Below are positions 1 to 8,350 of a stretch of 64,000 bases of DNA, one piece after another. A program made the translations under genes and the position numbers. Source of the stretch: Streptomyces ferrugineus (GTDB lineage: Bacteria > Actinomycetota > Actinomycetes > Streptomycetales > Streptomycetaceae); contig NZ_CP063373.1 in NCBI RefSeq assembly GCF_015160855.1, positions 868,001 to 932,000 of the forward strand, given 5' to 3'. The notes under the pieces are model-generated. The model was not told where the DNA came from. It was given only the letters and a program-made list of their open reading frames with translations, and searched no databases. The first letter of the stretch is position 1. Each line of letters starts with the position of its first letter.

Positions 1-206
1 CGGTGTTCAAGCTGCGGTATTCGCACGCCCGCCAGGAGCTCTACGACACCGCGGCCGACGTCCTGGGGCCGGCCTCGCTCGACCTCGACCGGCCGTGGAT
101 GCTCGACCGCCTGTCCTCGCTGTCGTACACCATCGCCGCCGGCACCTCGCAGATCCAGCGGAACATCGTGGCCGAGCGGATCCTCGGGCTGCCGAAGGGG
201 CGGTGA
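1..206 (+). CDS. acyl-CoA dehydrogenase, C-terminal fragment (gene enters from the left edge)
   Basis: Only the last 68 or so codons are inside the window; the frame is open to base 1, so the gene is cut by the window edge, not truncated. The visible part is the C-terminal helical domain of an FAD-dependent acyl-CoA dehydrogenase: it carries the terminal G-T-S-Q-I-Q-R-N-I-V-A-E-R-I-L-G-L-P signature (about codons 47-65), which binds the FAD adenine of the neighbouring subunit in this family. The next acyl-CoA dehydrogenase gene starts 4 bases after the stop. The two are probably translated together and form an alpha/beta heteromeric enzyme. Confidence 0.9.
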   Translation, partial: VFKLRYSHARQELYDTAADVLGPASLDLDRPWMLDRLSSLSYTIAAGTSQIQRNIVAERILGLPKGR

Positions 207-209
207 CCC

Positions 210-1088
210 ATGCGTTTCCAACTGACCGAGGACCAGCGGGCGTTGCGCGAGGGCGTACGCGAGCTGCTGACGCGGCGCTTCGGCCCGCAGGCGCTGCGGG
301 TCGCCGTCGAGGAGCCCGGGCGCCTGGACCGGGCGCTGTGGCGGGAGCTGGGCGCGGCCGGGTTCTTCGCGCTGCGGCTGCCGGAGGAGCGGGGCGGCGT
401 CGGACTCGGGCTGCCCGAGGCGGTGTTGGCCTTCGAGGAGGCGGGGCGGGCGCTGCTGCCGGGGCCGCTGGTGGCCACCCATCTCGCGGCGGGGGGCGTG
501 CCGGGCGCGGCCGACGGGGAGGCGGTCGTGGCGGACGTCGGCGGAAGCGGACTGGTGGAGTGGCTGGCGGAGGCGGACGTCGTACGGGGGGAGGCGGCAG
601 GGGCCGTACCGCTGAGATCGGTCGACCCGCTGACGCCCCTGCACCGGGCGCCCGAGGGCGCCGGCGTCGACCCGGCCGCCGTACTCCTCACCGCCGCCGA
701 ACAACTGGGCAGCGCCACACGCGTGTGCGAGCTGGCCGCGCAACACGCCCGGACCCGCGAGCAGTTCGGGCGGCCGATCGGGGCCTTCCAGGCGGTGCAG
801 CATCTGTGCGCGGAGATGCTGGTGCGGACGGAGACGGCCCGTGCCGCCGTGTACGCGGCGGCCGTCACCGCCGACCCGGCCGACGTCGACACCGCGCGGC
901 TGCTCGCCGACGAGGCCGCGGCGCGCGGCGCCCGCGACTGCCTCCAGGTGCACGGCGGCATGGGATTCACCTGGGAGTTCGAGGTCCATCTGCATCTGAA
1001 GCGCACATGGGTGCGGACGCACCGTACGGGGTCCGCTACGGACAGTGAGGAGCGGATGGCGGCCGAGCTGCTCGCCGAGCCGGCCTGA
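210..1088 (+). CDS. short acyl-CoA dehydrogenase family subunit (beta-type)
   Basis: 292 residues, against about 380 for a usual acyl-CoA dehydrogenase. The N-terminal helical domain (1-95) and the C-terminal domain with R-E-Q-F-G-R-P-I-G-A-F-Q-A-V-Q-H (about 183-198) and H-G-G-M-G-F-T-W-E are clear, but the central beta domain is compressed to a short linker. Such short subunits pair with a full-length partner in the alpha2-beta2 acyl-CoA dehydrogenases of actinobacterial steroid side-chain degradation. The partner here would be the gene ending at 206, 4 bases upstream. Substrate is unknown. The start follows the upstream stop directly and the next gene is far away, so this ends the operon. 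Confidence 0.88.
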   Translation: MRFQLTEDQRALREGVRELLTRRFGPQALRVAVEEPGRLDRALWRELGAAGFFALRLPEERGGVGLGLPEAVLAFEEAGRALLPGPLVATHLAAGGVPGAADGEAVVADVGGSGLVEWLAEADVVRGEAAGAVPLRSVDPLTPLHRAPEGAGVDPAAVLLTAAEQLGSATRVCELAAQHARTREQFGRPIGAFQAVQHLCAEMLVRTETARAAVYAAAVTADPADVDTARLLADEAAARGARDCLQVHGGMGFTWEFEVHLHLKRTWVRTHRTGSATDSEERMAAELLAEPA

Positions 1089-1582
1089 AGCGTCTCTGGT
1101 CTGCGGTGTCGCTGACGGCCCCTACGCGGATGTCGCGGATCGTGGCATACCGGAATTACGGAGCGTTGATATCGGGTTGTGTCCTATGCGTGACTCGTCA
1201 CGGCCTGGAGTCGGCGGTCCGCTCCGGTACCTTGTGTGGGATGCGAGTGGTTCCGAGCACGAGCCATGCCGGAGTGGCCCTTGAGGCGGCTCCGGATCCG
1301 GCGGTGCGCGCCGTTCCTCGCAAGGCTGGAGGGCGGTCTGCCCCCGCCTGTTCGACTCCCCGCGACAAGCGTCGCACAGTATGCCGCACGGGTACTCCTT
1401 CACGCTGGAATATGCCCGAAGCGCTTGTTGGGGTGACTGTACGTCAACCATGCTGTCAGCCAAGGGATTCACGTTCCGTGACCCTGGCTTTGGCCATTGT
1501 TCTGGCCATGAAAAAAATGGCTAGGATCGTGGCCCTCGTGAGGCGCGGGGCCAAGTGTCCGCCGGTTCGGATGGTGTGAGCG
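1089..1582. promoter_or_regulatory. intergenic region upstream of the RsbW-like gene
   Basis: No convincing gene is seen. It holds a perfect 14-bp palindrome CGTGACTCGTCACG at 1189-1202, shortly after an AT-richer stretch that could hold a promoter. Nearer the next gene, TAGGAT at 1522-1527 could serve as a -10 box for the ATPase gene at 1583. The TGGCCAT word occurs twice just before it (around 1492-1509). None of this is more than motif reading. Confidence 0.35.
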
Positions 1583-2059
1583 GTGCAGGTGCTTCAAGTG
1601 CAGCTGGAGATCCGGCCCGACCCCGCTGAGGTGGGGCGAGCCCGGCGGTGGGCCCGCTCGCGGCTCGCCGGGTCCGGGATAGGTGCCGACGAGCCGCTCG
1701 CCGAGACGCTGATCCTGCTCGTCTCCGAACTGGTCACCAACGCCGTGGTGCACACCGGCTGTCCGGCCGTGCTGCGGCTGTCCCTGCCGGGAGCGGCCCA
1801 GGACGACACCACCGTTCGCCTCGAGGTGGCCGACCGCAGCGGCCGTGCCCCCGTGCCCCGATGCGCCGACGGTGACGCCACCGGCGGTCGCGGACTAGCC
1901 CTCGTCGACGGACTCGCGGACCGCTGGGGCTGGTGCTCCGAGGGTGCCGGCAAGCGGATCTGGTGCGAACTGGACCGCGACGCGGAGTCGCCGGGCGCCG
2001 CTGCCGCCTACGGGAGTGGGGCGTCGGCCTACGAAGGGCTCGCGTACGAGGCGGTGTGA
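1583..2059 (+). CDS. RsbW-like ATP-binding protein (HATPase, anti-sigma type)
   Basis: 158 residues with a histidine-kinase-type ATPase fold and no sensor or dimerisation domain. The N-box lies in E-L-V-T-N-A-V-V-H (about residues 49-57); the G1-type segment is around V-A-D-R-S-G, and a G2-like G-G-R-G-L-A-L-V-D stretch near 101-109 completes the site. Streptomyces carry dozens of these stand-alone proteins; characterised ones are anti-sigma factors or partners of STAS anti-anti-sigma proteins. No sigma factor or STAS gene is adjacent, so its partner is unknown. GTG is taken as the start; the C-terminal 25 residues are Ala/Gly/Tyr-rich and probably unstructured. Confidence 0.85.
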   Translation: MQVLQVQLEIRPDPAEVGRARRWARSRLAGSGIGADEPLAETLILLVSELVTNAVVHTGCPAVLRLSLPGAAQDDTTVRLEVADRSGRAPVPRCADGDATGGRGLALVDGLADRWGWCSEGAGKRIWCELDRDAESPGAAAAYGSGASAYEGLAYEAV

Positions 2060-2503
2060 CGGCGCACGGTGCGGCAATTGCGCCGGATCAGGTGCACGGT
2101 TGCAGAAAGCGCTGTCCCGTTCAGGCCGGTAAGTGTCGGTGCGCCTGTGCATGCTCCCGTGCGCGGCTCCCGTAAATAGGGCGAAAGTAACAAATTCCCA
2201 AGTGGGTGTTGACGAGGCGTGTCCGGTTGATCACGCTTGTGCTCAGCGATTCGCCGCGAGGGGACGACGAGGACTTCGGTGACGGAAGCCCTCGCCGAGC
2301 GTGGGTCGTGATTCGGCGTCGGTCCCTCCCGGGGGCAGGAGAGGTCGGGAGGGTACGCCGGAGTCGGATGGCGGCGCGCGGCGACGTGCTCGGGGTGGAT
2401 GGGGCGCCTCCCCGTTCGGGCGTGGCCGAGAGCTGGGGGAGCCGCGCCGCCAGCCGACCTCATGGGGAGCCCCGCGCGGGGGCGTTGGTGACGTGTCGGA
2501 GGG
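2060..2503. other. convergent intergenic region
   Basis: About 440 bases between the ends of two convergent genes. Open frames here are long only because of high GC and do not look coding. No strong hairpin with a T-run, repeat or operator was found. Confidence 0.5.
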
Positions 2504-3430
2504 TCAGAGCACGGCCACGGGTGCGACGGGAGTCCCCGTGCCGCCGACGAAGGGCTCGGGCATCGCCGACAGCAGGAACACGTAGCGGCCCTCTTCTCCA
2601 CAGGCTGTGGACAACTCTTCGAGATTCCAGTTCTGCCCCTGGAGCATCCCCATCTCCACCAGGTCGAGCGCGTGCACCGGCAGCCACAGATCCTCGGTCT
2701 CGGGAGGAAATATCTCAAACGTGAGCGTGTCGTTCGCGACGGCCGCCACATCGCGCGCGTGAAACCACTCCGGAGTGCGGATCGACAGACCGGGCGAGGG
2801 ATAGCCGTACGCGTGCTTGTCCCCGGCGAGATAGACCTGGATCTGCCCCGTCCGTACGAGGACGATGTCGCCGGCGCGCACGCGCGTGCCCGCGAGTTCC
2901 TCGGCCGCCTCCAGGTCCTCCGGGCTGACCGCGTGCCCGCCGTCCAGCCGGGCGACGCCACGCGCGCGTGCCACGTCCAGCAGCACCCCGCGCGAGACGA
3001 TGTGCCGCGCCTTGTCGATGCCGCTGAACTCGGCGCCGCCGTGCGGGGTGATGGTGTCGGCGGGGCGGCCGTTGTAGAGCCGGCCCGAGTGTGAGACATG
3101 GGGGAGCGCGTCCCAGTGGGTGGCCGCCTGCAGCCCCATGGTCACCGCGTCGTCGCTGCACGCGACGGTTCCCGGGCCGAAGAGCTCCTGGTTGATCTGC
3201 ACCATGGCGTGCAGCGGATTGACGCGTCCCGGGATCATCCCGGTCTGCACGCCGTCCTGCTGCAGGGGCAGGGCGAGCGGGACCCGGCGGCCGGTGCGGA
3301 CGCAGGCGGCCGCCTCGCGGACCACCTCGTCGGTGATCAGGTTCAGGGTGCCGATCTCGTCATCGGACCCCCAACGGCCCCAGTTGTTCACGCGCTTGGC
3401 GATCTCGTGGAACGCGGCCGGCAGTGACAT
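2504..3430 (-). CDS. cyclase-family (KynB-like) metal-dependent hydrolase
   Basis: 308 residues. The family's metal-binding signature H-x-G-T-H-x-D-x-P-x-H is recognisable as A-T-H-W-D-A-L-P-H (about residues 103-111), followed by G-V-L-L-D-V-A and the conserved S-P-E-D-L-E segment. Characterised relatives hydrolyse formamide or cyclic amide/ester bonds (kynurenine formamidase, isatin hydrolase). In catabolic clusters such proteins often act on ring-opened or lactone intermediates. It is divergent from the SDR gene at 3529, and the 98-base gap holds copies of the window's recurrent palindromic operator, so it probably belongs to the same regulon. Confidence 0.85.
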   Translation of the reverse strand: MSLPAAFHEIAKRVNNWGRWGSDDEIGTLNLITDEVVREAAACVRTGRRVPLALPLQQDGVQTGMIPGRVNPLHAMVQINQELFGPGTVACSDDAVTMGLQAATHWDALPHVSHSGRLYNGRPADTITPHGGAEFSGIDKARHIVSRGVLLDVARARGVARLDGGHAVSPEDLEAAEELAGTRVRAGDIVLVRTGQIQVYLAGDKHAYGYPSPGLSIRTPEWFHARDVAAVANDTLTFEIFPPETEDLWLPVHALDLVEMGMLQGQNWNLEELSTACGEEGRYVFLLSAMPEPFVGGTGTPVAPVAVL

Positions 3431-3461
3431 CGGTCCTCCCCGGGGGCTTGTCTCCGCGTAT

Positions 3462-3505
3462 CTGACGGGTCGTAGAATCTGAAGGCGAATCTAACGGACC
3501 GTCAG
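3462..3505. promoter_or_regulatory. divergent promoter region with two copies of the recurrent palindrome
   Basis: CTAACGGACCGTCAG at 3491-3505 differs in one base from the consensus CTGACG-N3-CGTCAG found before other catabolic genes in the window. A degenerate copy, CTGACGGGTCGTAG (one base short), lies at 3462-3475. They sit between the divergent cyclase and SDR genes. A dyad of this size suits a TetR-family repressor. Confidence 0.65.
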
Positions 3506-3528
3506 AAACTGCGGGAAGGGGCCGGGGC

Positions 3529-4446
3529 GTGGGGAACTTCTTGGCAGGCAAGGTCGTCGCCGTGACGGGTGCGGGGCGGGGCATCGGACGGGCGGTCGCG
3601 CTGGCCGCCGCGGCCGAAGGGGCACGGGTCGTCGTCAACGACTACGGCGTCTCCATGGACGGCGTCTCGCCCACCAGCGAGGTCGCCGAAGCCGTCGTCA
3701 AGGAGATCGAGGCGGCGGGCGGGGAGGCGGTCGCCGTGGCCGACGACGTGTCCACGATGGCGGGCGGGCAGCGGGTCGTGGACGCGGCCCTGTCGGCCTA
3801 CGGGCGGATCGACGCAGTCGTGTGCGTGGCCGGGATCCTGCGCGAGCGGATGCTGTTCAACATGACCGAGGAGGAGTGGGACCCGGTGGTCGCCACCCAT
3901 CTGAAGGGGACGTTCACCGTGTTCCGGGCCGCGTCGGCCGTGATGCGGAGGCAGCGGGCGGGCACCCTGATCGGGTTCACCAGCGGCAACCACCAGGGCT
4001 CGGTCTCGCAGGCCAACTACAGCGCGGCCAAGGGCGGGATCATCTCGCTCGTGCGGAGCGCCGCGCTGGGCCTGCACAAGTACGGGGTGACCGCCAATGC
4101 CGTCGCCCCGGTCGCTCGTACGCGGATGTCGGCCAACGTGCCCATGGAACTGGCGGAGATCGGGGAGCCGGAGGACGTGGCGGCCCTGGTGGTGTATCTG
4201 CTGTCCGACGCGGCTCGGGAGCAGGGGGTCACGGGGCAGGTCTACACCGTCGCGGGGCCGAAGATCGCGGTTTGGGCGCAGCCGCGCGAGTTGCGTGCGG
4301 CGTATGCCGACGGGGCGTCCTGGACGCCGGAGCGGATCGCGGAGTGTCTGCCGGGGTCCGTGGGGGTGGATCCGATGCCGATGCTGGCTCGGTTGGAGGC
4401 GATGGAGAGGGCGGCGCGGGAGGGTTCGCGGCCTAACGCCCAATAG
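3529..4446 (+). CDS. SDR-family oxidoreductase
   Basis: 305 residues, NAD(P)-binding Rossmann fold. T-G-A-G-R-G-I-G (about 14-21) is the dinucleotide loop, with the catalytic Y-x-x-x-K as Y-S-A-A-K near 164-168 preceded by the conserved Ser in T-S-G. The insert N-D-Y-G-V-S-M-D-G and overall length resemble the hydroxyacyl-CoA dehydrogenase domain of multifunctional beta-oxidation enzymes (17-beta-HSD type 4 group), so oxidation of a 3-hydroxyacyl-CoA is the likely job. Start GTG at 3529 follows a GGAAGGGG ribosome site. Divergent from the cyclase gene, with shared operators between. Confidence 0.88.
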   Translation: MGNFLAGKVVAVTGAGRGIGRAVALAAAAEGARVVVNDYGVSMDGVSPTSEVAEAVVKEIEAAGGEAVAVADDVSTMAGGQRVVDAALSAYGRIDAVVCVAGILRERMLFNMTEEEWDPVVATHLKGTFTVFRAASAVMRRQRAGTLIGFTSGNHQGSVSQANYSAAKGGIISLVRSAALGLHKYGVTANAVAPVARTRMSANVPMELAEIGEPEDVAALVVYLLSDAAREQGVTGQVYTVAGPKIAVWAQPRELRAAYADGASWTPERIAECLPGSVGVDPMPMLARLEAMERAAREGSRPNAQ

Positions 4447-4547
4447 CTCGCGGGGTGTTCCGAGAGGGCGGCTGCGGGCGGTTTGCAGCTGGTCGCGCAG
4501 TTCCCCGCCCCTAGGTGGGAGATCCGACCGTCGCTTTGGAGGTAGCC

Positions 4548-5708
4548 GTGGAATTTGGTTTCACCGCTGAGGACGAGGCATTCCGGCTGGAAGCTCGCGG
4601 GTGGCTCGCCAGGCATGTCGAGGGCGAGCAGGACCGTCGTACCTGGGAACGGACCCTTGGGAAAGCCGGCTGGATCGGGCTCGGGTGGGGTGCGGGTGGG
4701 TACGGGAACCGGACCGCCACGCTCACCCAGCAGGTGGTGTGGGCCGAGGAGTACGCGCGTTCGGGGGCGCCGTCGCGGTCGGGGCACATCGGGGAGAACC
4801 TGCTGGCGCCGACCCTGCTCGCGCAGGGGAGCGAGGAACAGAAGGCGCGGTTCCTGCCGCCGATAGCCGTCGGTGAGGAGCTGTGGTGTCAGGGATACAG
4901 CGAGCCCGGGGCGGGGTCGGATCTCGCGGGGGTGCGCACCAAGGCCGAGCGCGCTTCCGACGGGACGTACCGGATCACCGGACAGAAGATCTGGACCTCC
5001 CTCGCGCATGAGGCCGACTGGTGCTTCGTGCTGGCCCGCACCGAGGCGGAGTCGCGTCGCCATCACGGCCTGAGCTTCCTGCTCGTTGCGATGGATCAGC
5101 CGGGGCGTGTCGAGGTGCGGCCGATTCGGCAGCTGACCGGGACCAGCGACTTCAACGAGGTGTTCTTCGACGGCGCGCACGCCCGCGCGGAGCATGTCGT
5201 CGGGGGTGAGGGCGCGGGGTGGAAGGTCGCGATGAGTCTGCTCGGGTTCGAGCGGGGGGTGTCGACCCTCGCCCAGCAGATCGGGTTCGCGGGGGAGTTG
5301 GGGCGGGTCGTGGAGGCCGCGGTGCGGTCCGGTGCCGTGCGGGATCCGGTCGTACGGGAGCGGCTGGTGCGGCAGTGGGCCGAGTTGCGGGTGATGCGGT
5401 GGAACGCCCTGCGGACCCTGGGGGGTTCGGCGGGCGCGGGAGGTGCGGGAGCGCCCAGCGTTTCCAAGCTGCTGTGGGGTGGCTGGCATCAGCGGCTCGG
5501 GGAGCTGGCGATGCAGGTGCGGGGCGCCGGGGCGAGCGTGGGGCCGCGGGAGTGGGCGCCCTCGTCGCCGTATGAACTCGACGCCCTGCAGCATCTGTTC
5601 CTCTTCTCCCGCGCCGACACGATCTACGGGGGTTCGGACCAGGTTCAGCGCACGATCATCGCCGAGCGGGTGCTCGGCCTGCCCAGGGAGCCCAAGGGGG
5701 TCGTCTGA
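4548..5708 (+). CDS. acyl-CoA dehydrogenase (full length)
   Basis: 386 residues. The start is GTG 4548, because GGAGG lies 5 bases ahead; an in-frame ATG at 4515 has no ribosome site. All family blocks are present: Y-S-E-P-G-A-G-S-D-L-A-G (FAD-binding, about 118-129), the Q-K-I-W-T-S motif near 150, and the C-terminal G-G-S-D-Q-V-Q-R-T-I-I-A-E-R-V-L-G-L-P. Oxidises an acyl-CoA at C2-C3 with FAD and passes electrons to ETF. The sequence type (alpha-like, FadE26-like) suggests branched or ring-bearing acyl groups; this is inference. The ATG of the alcohol dehydrogenase overlaps its stop (TGATG). Confidence 0.9.
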   Translation: MEFGFTAEDEAFRLEARGWLARHVEGEQDRRTWERTLGKAGWIGLGWGAGGYGNRTATLTQQVVWAEEYARSGAPSRSGHIGENLLAPTLLAQGSEEQKARFLPPIAVGEELWCQGYSEPGAGSDLAGVRTKAERASDGTYRITGQKIWTSLAHEADWCFVLARTEAESRRHHGLSFLLVAMDQPGRVEVRPIRQLTGTSDFNEVFFDGAHARAEHVVGGEGAGWKVAMSLLGFERGVSTLAQQIGFAGELGRVVEAAVRSGAVRDPVVRERLVRQWAELRVMRWNALRTLGGSAGAGGAGAPSVSKLLWGGWHQRLGELAMQVRGAGASVGPREWAPSSPYELDALQHLFLFSRADTIYGGSDQVQRTIIAERVLGLPREPKGVV

Positions 5709-6757
5709 TGCGCGCGGTGATGTACGACGGCAAGCGGGTCGAGGTCGTGGACGATCTGGAGGTGCGGGACCCGGGGCCGGGTGAGGTGCTGGTGGCCATC
5801 TCGGCGGCCGGGTTGTGTCACAGCGATCTGTCCGTGGTGGACGGGACCATACCCTTCCCCGTTCCTGTGGTGCTGGGCCATGAGGGCGCGGGCGTGGTGG
5901 AGGCGGTGGGTGTGGGTGTCACCCATGTCGGGCCCGGGGACCATGTGGCTCTGTCCACGCTGGCCAACTGTGGTGTGTGTGCCGAATGCGACCGTGGGCG
6001 GCCGACCATGTGCCGGCAGGCCATAGGGCGGCCGGGGCGGCCGTTCCGGCGGGGTGAGCGGGAGGTGTTCCAGTTCGCCTCCAATTCCGCCTTCGCGGAG
6101 CGGACCGTGGTGAAGGCCGTGCAGGCGGTTCGGATTCCGAGGGACATTCCGCTGTCGTCCGCCGCGCTGATCGGTTGCGGGGTGCTCACGGGTGTGGGCG
6201 CCGTGCTGAACCGGGCGCGGGTCGACCGCGGGGACCGGGTGGTCGTGATCGGCGCCGGCGGGATCGGGCTCAACGTCATCCAGGGGGCCCGGATCGCGGG
6301 GGCGCTGCGGATCGTGGCGGTGGACGCCAATCCGGCGAAGGAGGCGGTGGCACGGCAGTTCGGGGCGACGGACTTCCTGACGTCGGTGGAGGGGGTGCGG
6401 GAACTGCTGCCGACGGGGGCGGACCATGCCTTCGAGTGCGTGGGGCGGGTCGAGCTGATCCGGGCCGCCGTCGATCTGCTCGACCGGCATGGGCAGGCCG
6501 TACTGCTCGGGGTGCCGGCGGCCACGGCCGAGGCGTCCTTCCTCGTCTCCTCCATGTACCTGGACAAGTCGATCCTGGGCTGCCGGTACGGGTCGTCGAG
6601 GCCGCAGCGGGACATCGCGCTGTACGCCGAGCTGTATCGGGCCGGGCGGCTGCTGCTGGACGAGCTCGTGACCCAGACGTATCCGGTGGAGGACTTCGAG
6701 AAGGCGGTGGCGGACGCGGAGGCGGGAAAGGTGGCGCGGGGGGTGTTGATGTTCTGA
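5708..6757 (+). CDS. zinc-dependent alcohol dehydrogenase (MDR superfamily)
   Basis: 349 residues. Catalytic zinc ligands are Cys in G-L-C-H-S-D (about 37) and the H-E pair in G-H-E-G-A-G (about 59-60). The structural zinc loop is complete: N-C-G-V-C-A-E-C-x7-C (about 92-106). The Rossmann motif G-A-G-G-I-G lies near 180. Oxidises an alcohol to an aldehyde or ketone with NAD(P). It is translationally coupled to the acyl-CoA dehydrogenase before it and probably handles a product of the same pathway. Family members close to this type include NDMA-dependent alcohol dehydrogenases, but the cofactor arrangement cannot be told from sequence. Confidence 0.9.
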   Translation: MRAVMYDGKRVEVVDDLEVRDPGPGEVLVAISAAGLCHSDLSVVDGTIPFPVPVVLGHEGAGVVEAVGVGVTHVGPGDHVALSTLANCGVCAECDRGRPTMCRQAIGRPGRPFRRGEREVFQFASNSAFAERTVVKAVQAVRIPRDIPLSSAALIGCGVLTGVGAVLNRARVDRGDRVVVIGAGGIGLNVIQGARIAGALRIVAVDANPAKEAVARQFGATDFLTSVEGVRELLPTGADHAFECVGRVELIRAAVDLLDRHGQAVLLGVPAATAEASFLVSSMYLDKSILGCRYGSSRPQRDIALYAELYRAGRLLLDELVTQTYPVEDFEKAVADAEAGKVARGVLMF

Positions 6758-6788
6758 GGGCGCCGCTTCGGCGTCCGGGACGCGGTTC

Positions 6789-7628
6789 CTACGCCAGGAA
6801 CTCCGCCAACAGGCGGTTGAGTTCGGCAGGTCGCTCGGTGGGGAGGGAGTGGTGAGAGGCGTCGGGCAGAGTGACGACGCCCGCCTCGGGCAGGAGCCGG
6901 CGCGCTGCGGCTGCCGCCCGCCGCGCGTCGTGAGCCCGGCTGCGTCCGGCCAGGAGCACCAGGGCCGGGACGGTGCAGGCCCTCAAGTCCCGGGCCTTGG
7001 GGCGGCGCATGGCGACGACCTTCGACCGCCGGGCTCCGGCGGTGCTGTCCAGGAACGTCCGCCACGCCGGGTCCTCGGGGTCGCTGCCGGTCTCCCACCG
7101 GTGGAAGGCCTGGATGCGCTCGGCGGTGGGCCGCAGGAGGGTCGGCAGCCCGTGCACGAGGTAGCGCGGGCGCATGCCGGTGAAGCAGTTGGTCGGGTCG
7201 AGCAGCGCGAGCCTGCCGAGCCGTTGGGGCGCGTGCAGCGCGTAGTTCAGGGCGATCCAGGCGCCGTAGGAGTGCCCGCACAGGTGCGCCCCGTCGAGGC
7301 CGAGCTCGGCGAAGAGCGTGTCGAGCCATGCCACCAGGTCGTCGGCGCCCCGCAGCGGCGCCCCGTCGTGCACGCTGCGGCCGATGTCGCCGATCAGGTC
7401 GACTGCGTAGACCCGATGGGCGGCGGCCAGGTCCTTGACGTTGGCGAACCAGACCACCGAGGTCGCCCCGCCCCCGGGCAGCAGCACGACCGGTGCGCCG
7501 TCCTCCCGGCCGCAGATCTGGACGCGGGTGGTGCCGTACGGGGACGGAACGTCGACGCTGTGCACGTCGACGGGCCAGCGTCGCAGGACGGCGTCGTACG
7601 CCGCGTGGAAGACCGCCTCGTGATCCAT
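6789..7628 (-). CDS. alpha/beta hydrolase
   Basis: 279 residues. Nucleophile elbow G-H-S-Y-G near residues 117-121, oxyanion loop L-P-G-G-G-A, and a terminal catalytic His in D-A-S-H-H-S. No signal peptide, so cytoplasmic. It is divergent from the MarR regulator at 7695, with a perfect 17-bp palindrome between, so it is probably that regulator's target. The preceding C-C bond or ester substrate is unknown; the fold also covers esterases, epoxide hydrolases and haloalkane dehalogenases. Confidence 0.85.
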   Translation of the reverse strand: MDHEAVFHAAYDAVLRRWPVDVHSVDVPSPYGTTRVQICGREDGAPVVLLPGGGATSVVWFANVKDLAAAHRVYAVDLIGDIGRSVHDGAPLRGADDLVAWLDTLFAELGLDGAHLCGHSYGAWIALNYALHAPQRLGRLALLDPTNCFTGMRPRYLVHGLPTLLRPTAERIQAFHRWETGSDPEDPAWRTFLDSTAGARRSKVVAMRRPKARDLRACTVPALVLLAGRSRAHDARRAAAAARRLLPEAGVVTLPDASHHSLPTERPAELNRLLAEFLA

Positions 7629-7666
7629 GTTCCCGGTCCCCGCCTATGATTGCTCGACAGTCAATA

Positions 7667-7683
7667 ATCTCGATCATCGAGAT
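7667..7683. promoter_or_regulatory. MarR operator candidate
   Basis: ATCTCGAT-C-ATCGAGAT, a perfect inverted repeat with 8-bp arms around one base, lies in the 66-base gap between the divergent hydrolase and MarR genes. It sits 12 bases ahead of the MarR ATG. This is the size and place expected for an autoregulatory MarR site. Confidence 0.7.
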
Positions 7684-7694
7684 ATTACGGGAGC

Positions 7695-8213
7695 ATGCGC
7701 ATGGATGACCAGGACCCCGGACTCCAACTGGTCCATCTGCTGCGGGCCGTCACCGTGGAACTGGACCTCTTCGCCGCCGAGTTCGCCGCCCGCAACGGCC
7801 TTCACTCCACGGACGTGCGCGCCCTGATCCACCTCCTGGACGCCCGCCGGGAGAGCGTGGACGCCACTCCTGGATGGCTCGGAGCGCAGTTGGGCGTGAA
7901 CTCGGCGTCGACCACGGCCTTGGTGGACCGTCTGGAGCGGCTGGGGCTGGTGCGCCGGGAACGGGACACCCGCGACCGCCGCCGGGTGCTGCTGGTCGTA
8001 CGGGACGAGGCCGTCACCCTGGGCTGGTCGTTCTTCGGGCCGCTGATCGAGGAGATGGTCGCCGAGATGCGGTCCTTCGACGAGGGGGAGCTGGCCACGG
8101 TGCGGCGATTTCTGGTGGCGATGCGCGATGTGTCCGAGGCGCGGCGCCGGGTTCAGCGAGGCGGCTCCGGCCGGGCGGCGGGTGACGGGGCCGGCGGCTC
8201 AGGGGGGCGCTGA
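7695..8213 (+). CDS. MarR-family transcriptional regulator
   Basis: 172 residues; winged helix-turn-helix in the middle (about 30-105), including G-V-N-S-A-S-T-T-A-L-V-D-R-L-E-R-L-G-L-V-R-R (recognition helix and turn) and the D-x-R-D-R-R wing (about 93-98). The last 25 residues are Gly/Arg-rich and probably disordered. Such dimers usually repress a divergent gene and release on binding a phenolic or acyl ligand. The divergent alpha/beta hydrolase is the likely target. ATG 7695 was used; ATG 7701 is also possible. Confidence 0.85.
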   Translation: MRMDDQDPGLQLVHLLRAVTVELDLFAAEFAARNGLHSTDVRALIHLLDARRESVDATPGWLGAQLGVNSASTTALVDRLERLGLVRRERDTRDRRRVLLVVRDEAVTLGWSFFGPLIEEMVAEMRSFDEGELATVRRFLVAMRDVSEARRRVQRGGSGRAAGDGAGGSGGR

Positions 8214-8289
8214 CATGAGGAGCACGTACTCGTAGAGGAGGGACGCCATCAGGGCGATGACGCCTGCCCGATCCCAAGGCTCCCTCGCA

Positions 8290-8335
8290 GGGTGTCGGGC
8301 CAGGGGGTCGGGCCAAGGTGTCGGGCCAGGGCGGC
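8290..8335 (+). repeat. short imperfect tandem repeat of GTCGGGCCA
   Basis: The word GTCGGGCCA(A/G)GG occurs three times in a row at roughly 15-16-base spacing in the gap between the convergent MarR and GlxA-type genes. It lies outside both genes. No function is evident. Confidence 0.5.
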
Positions 8336-8350
8336 GGCACCCCGCGGCCA

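Noticed and set aside
4447..4547. Small gene between the SDR and dehydrogenase genes
   Set aside because: The stretch carries the GCTGGTCGCGCAGTTCCCC sequence common in Streptomyces intergenic regions; no ribosome site or coding bias.
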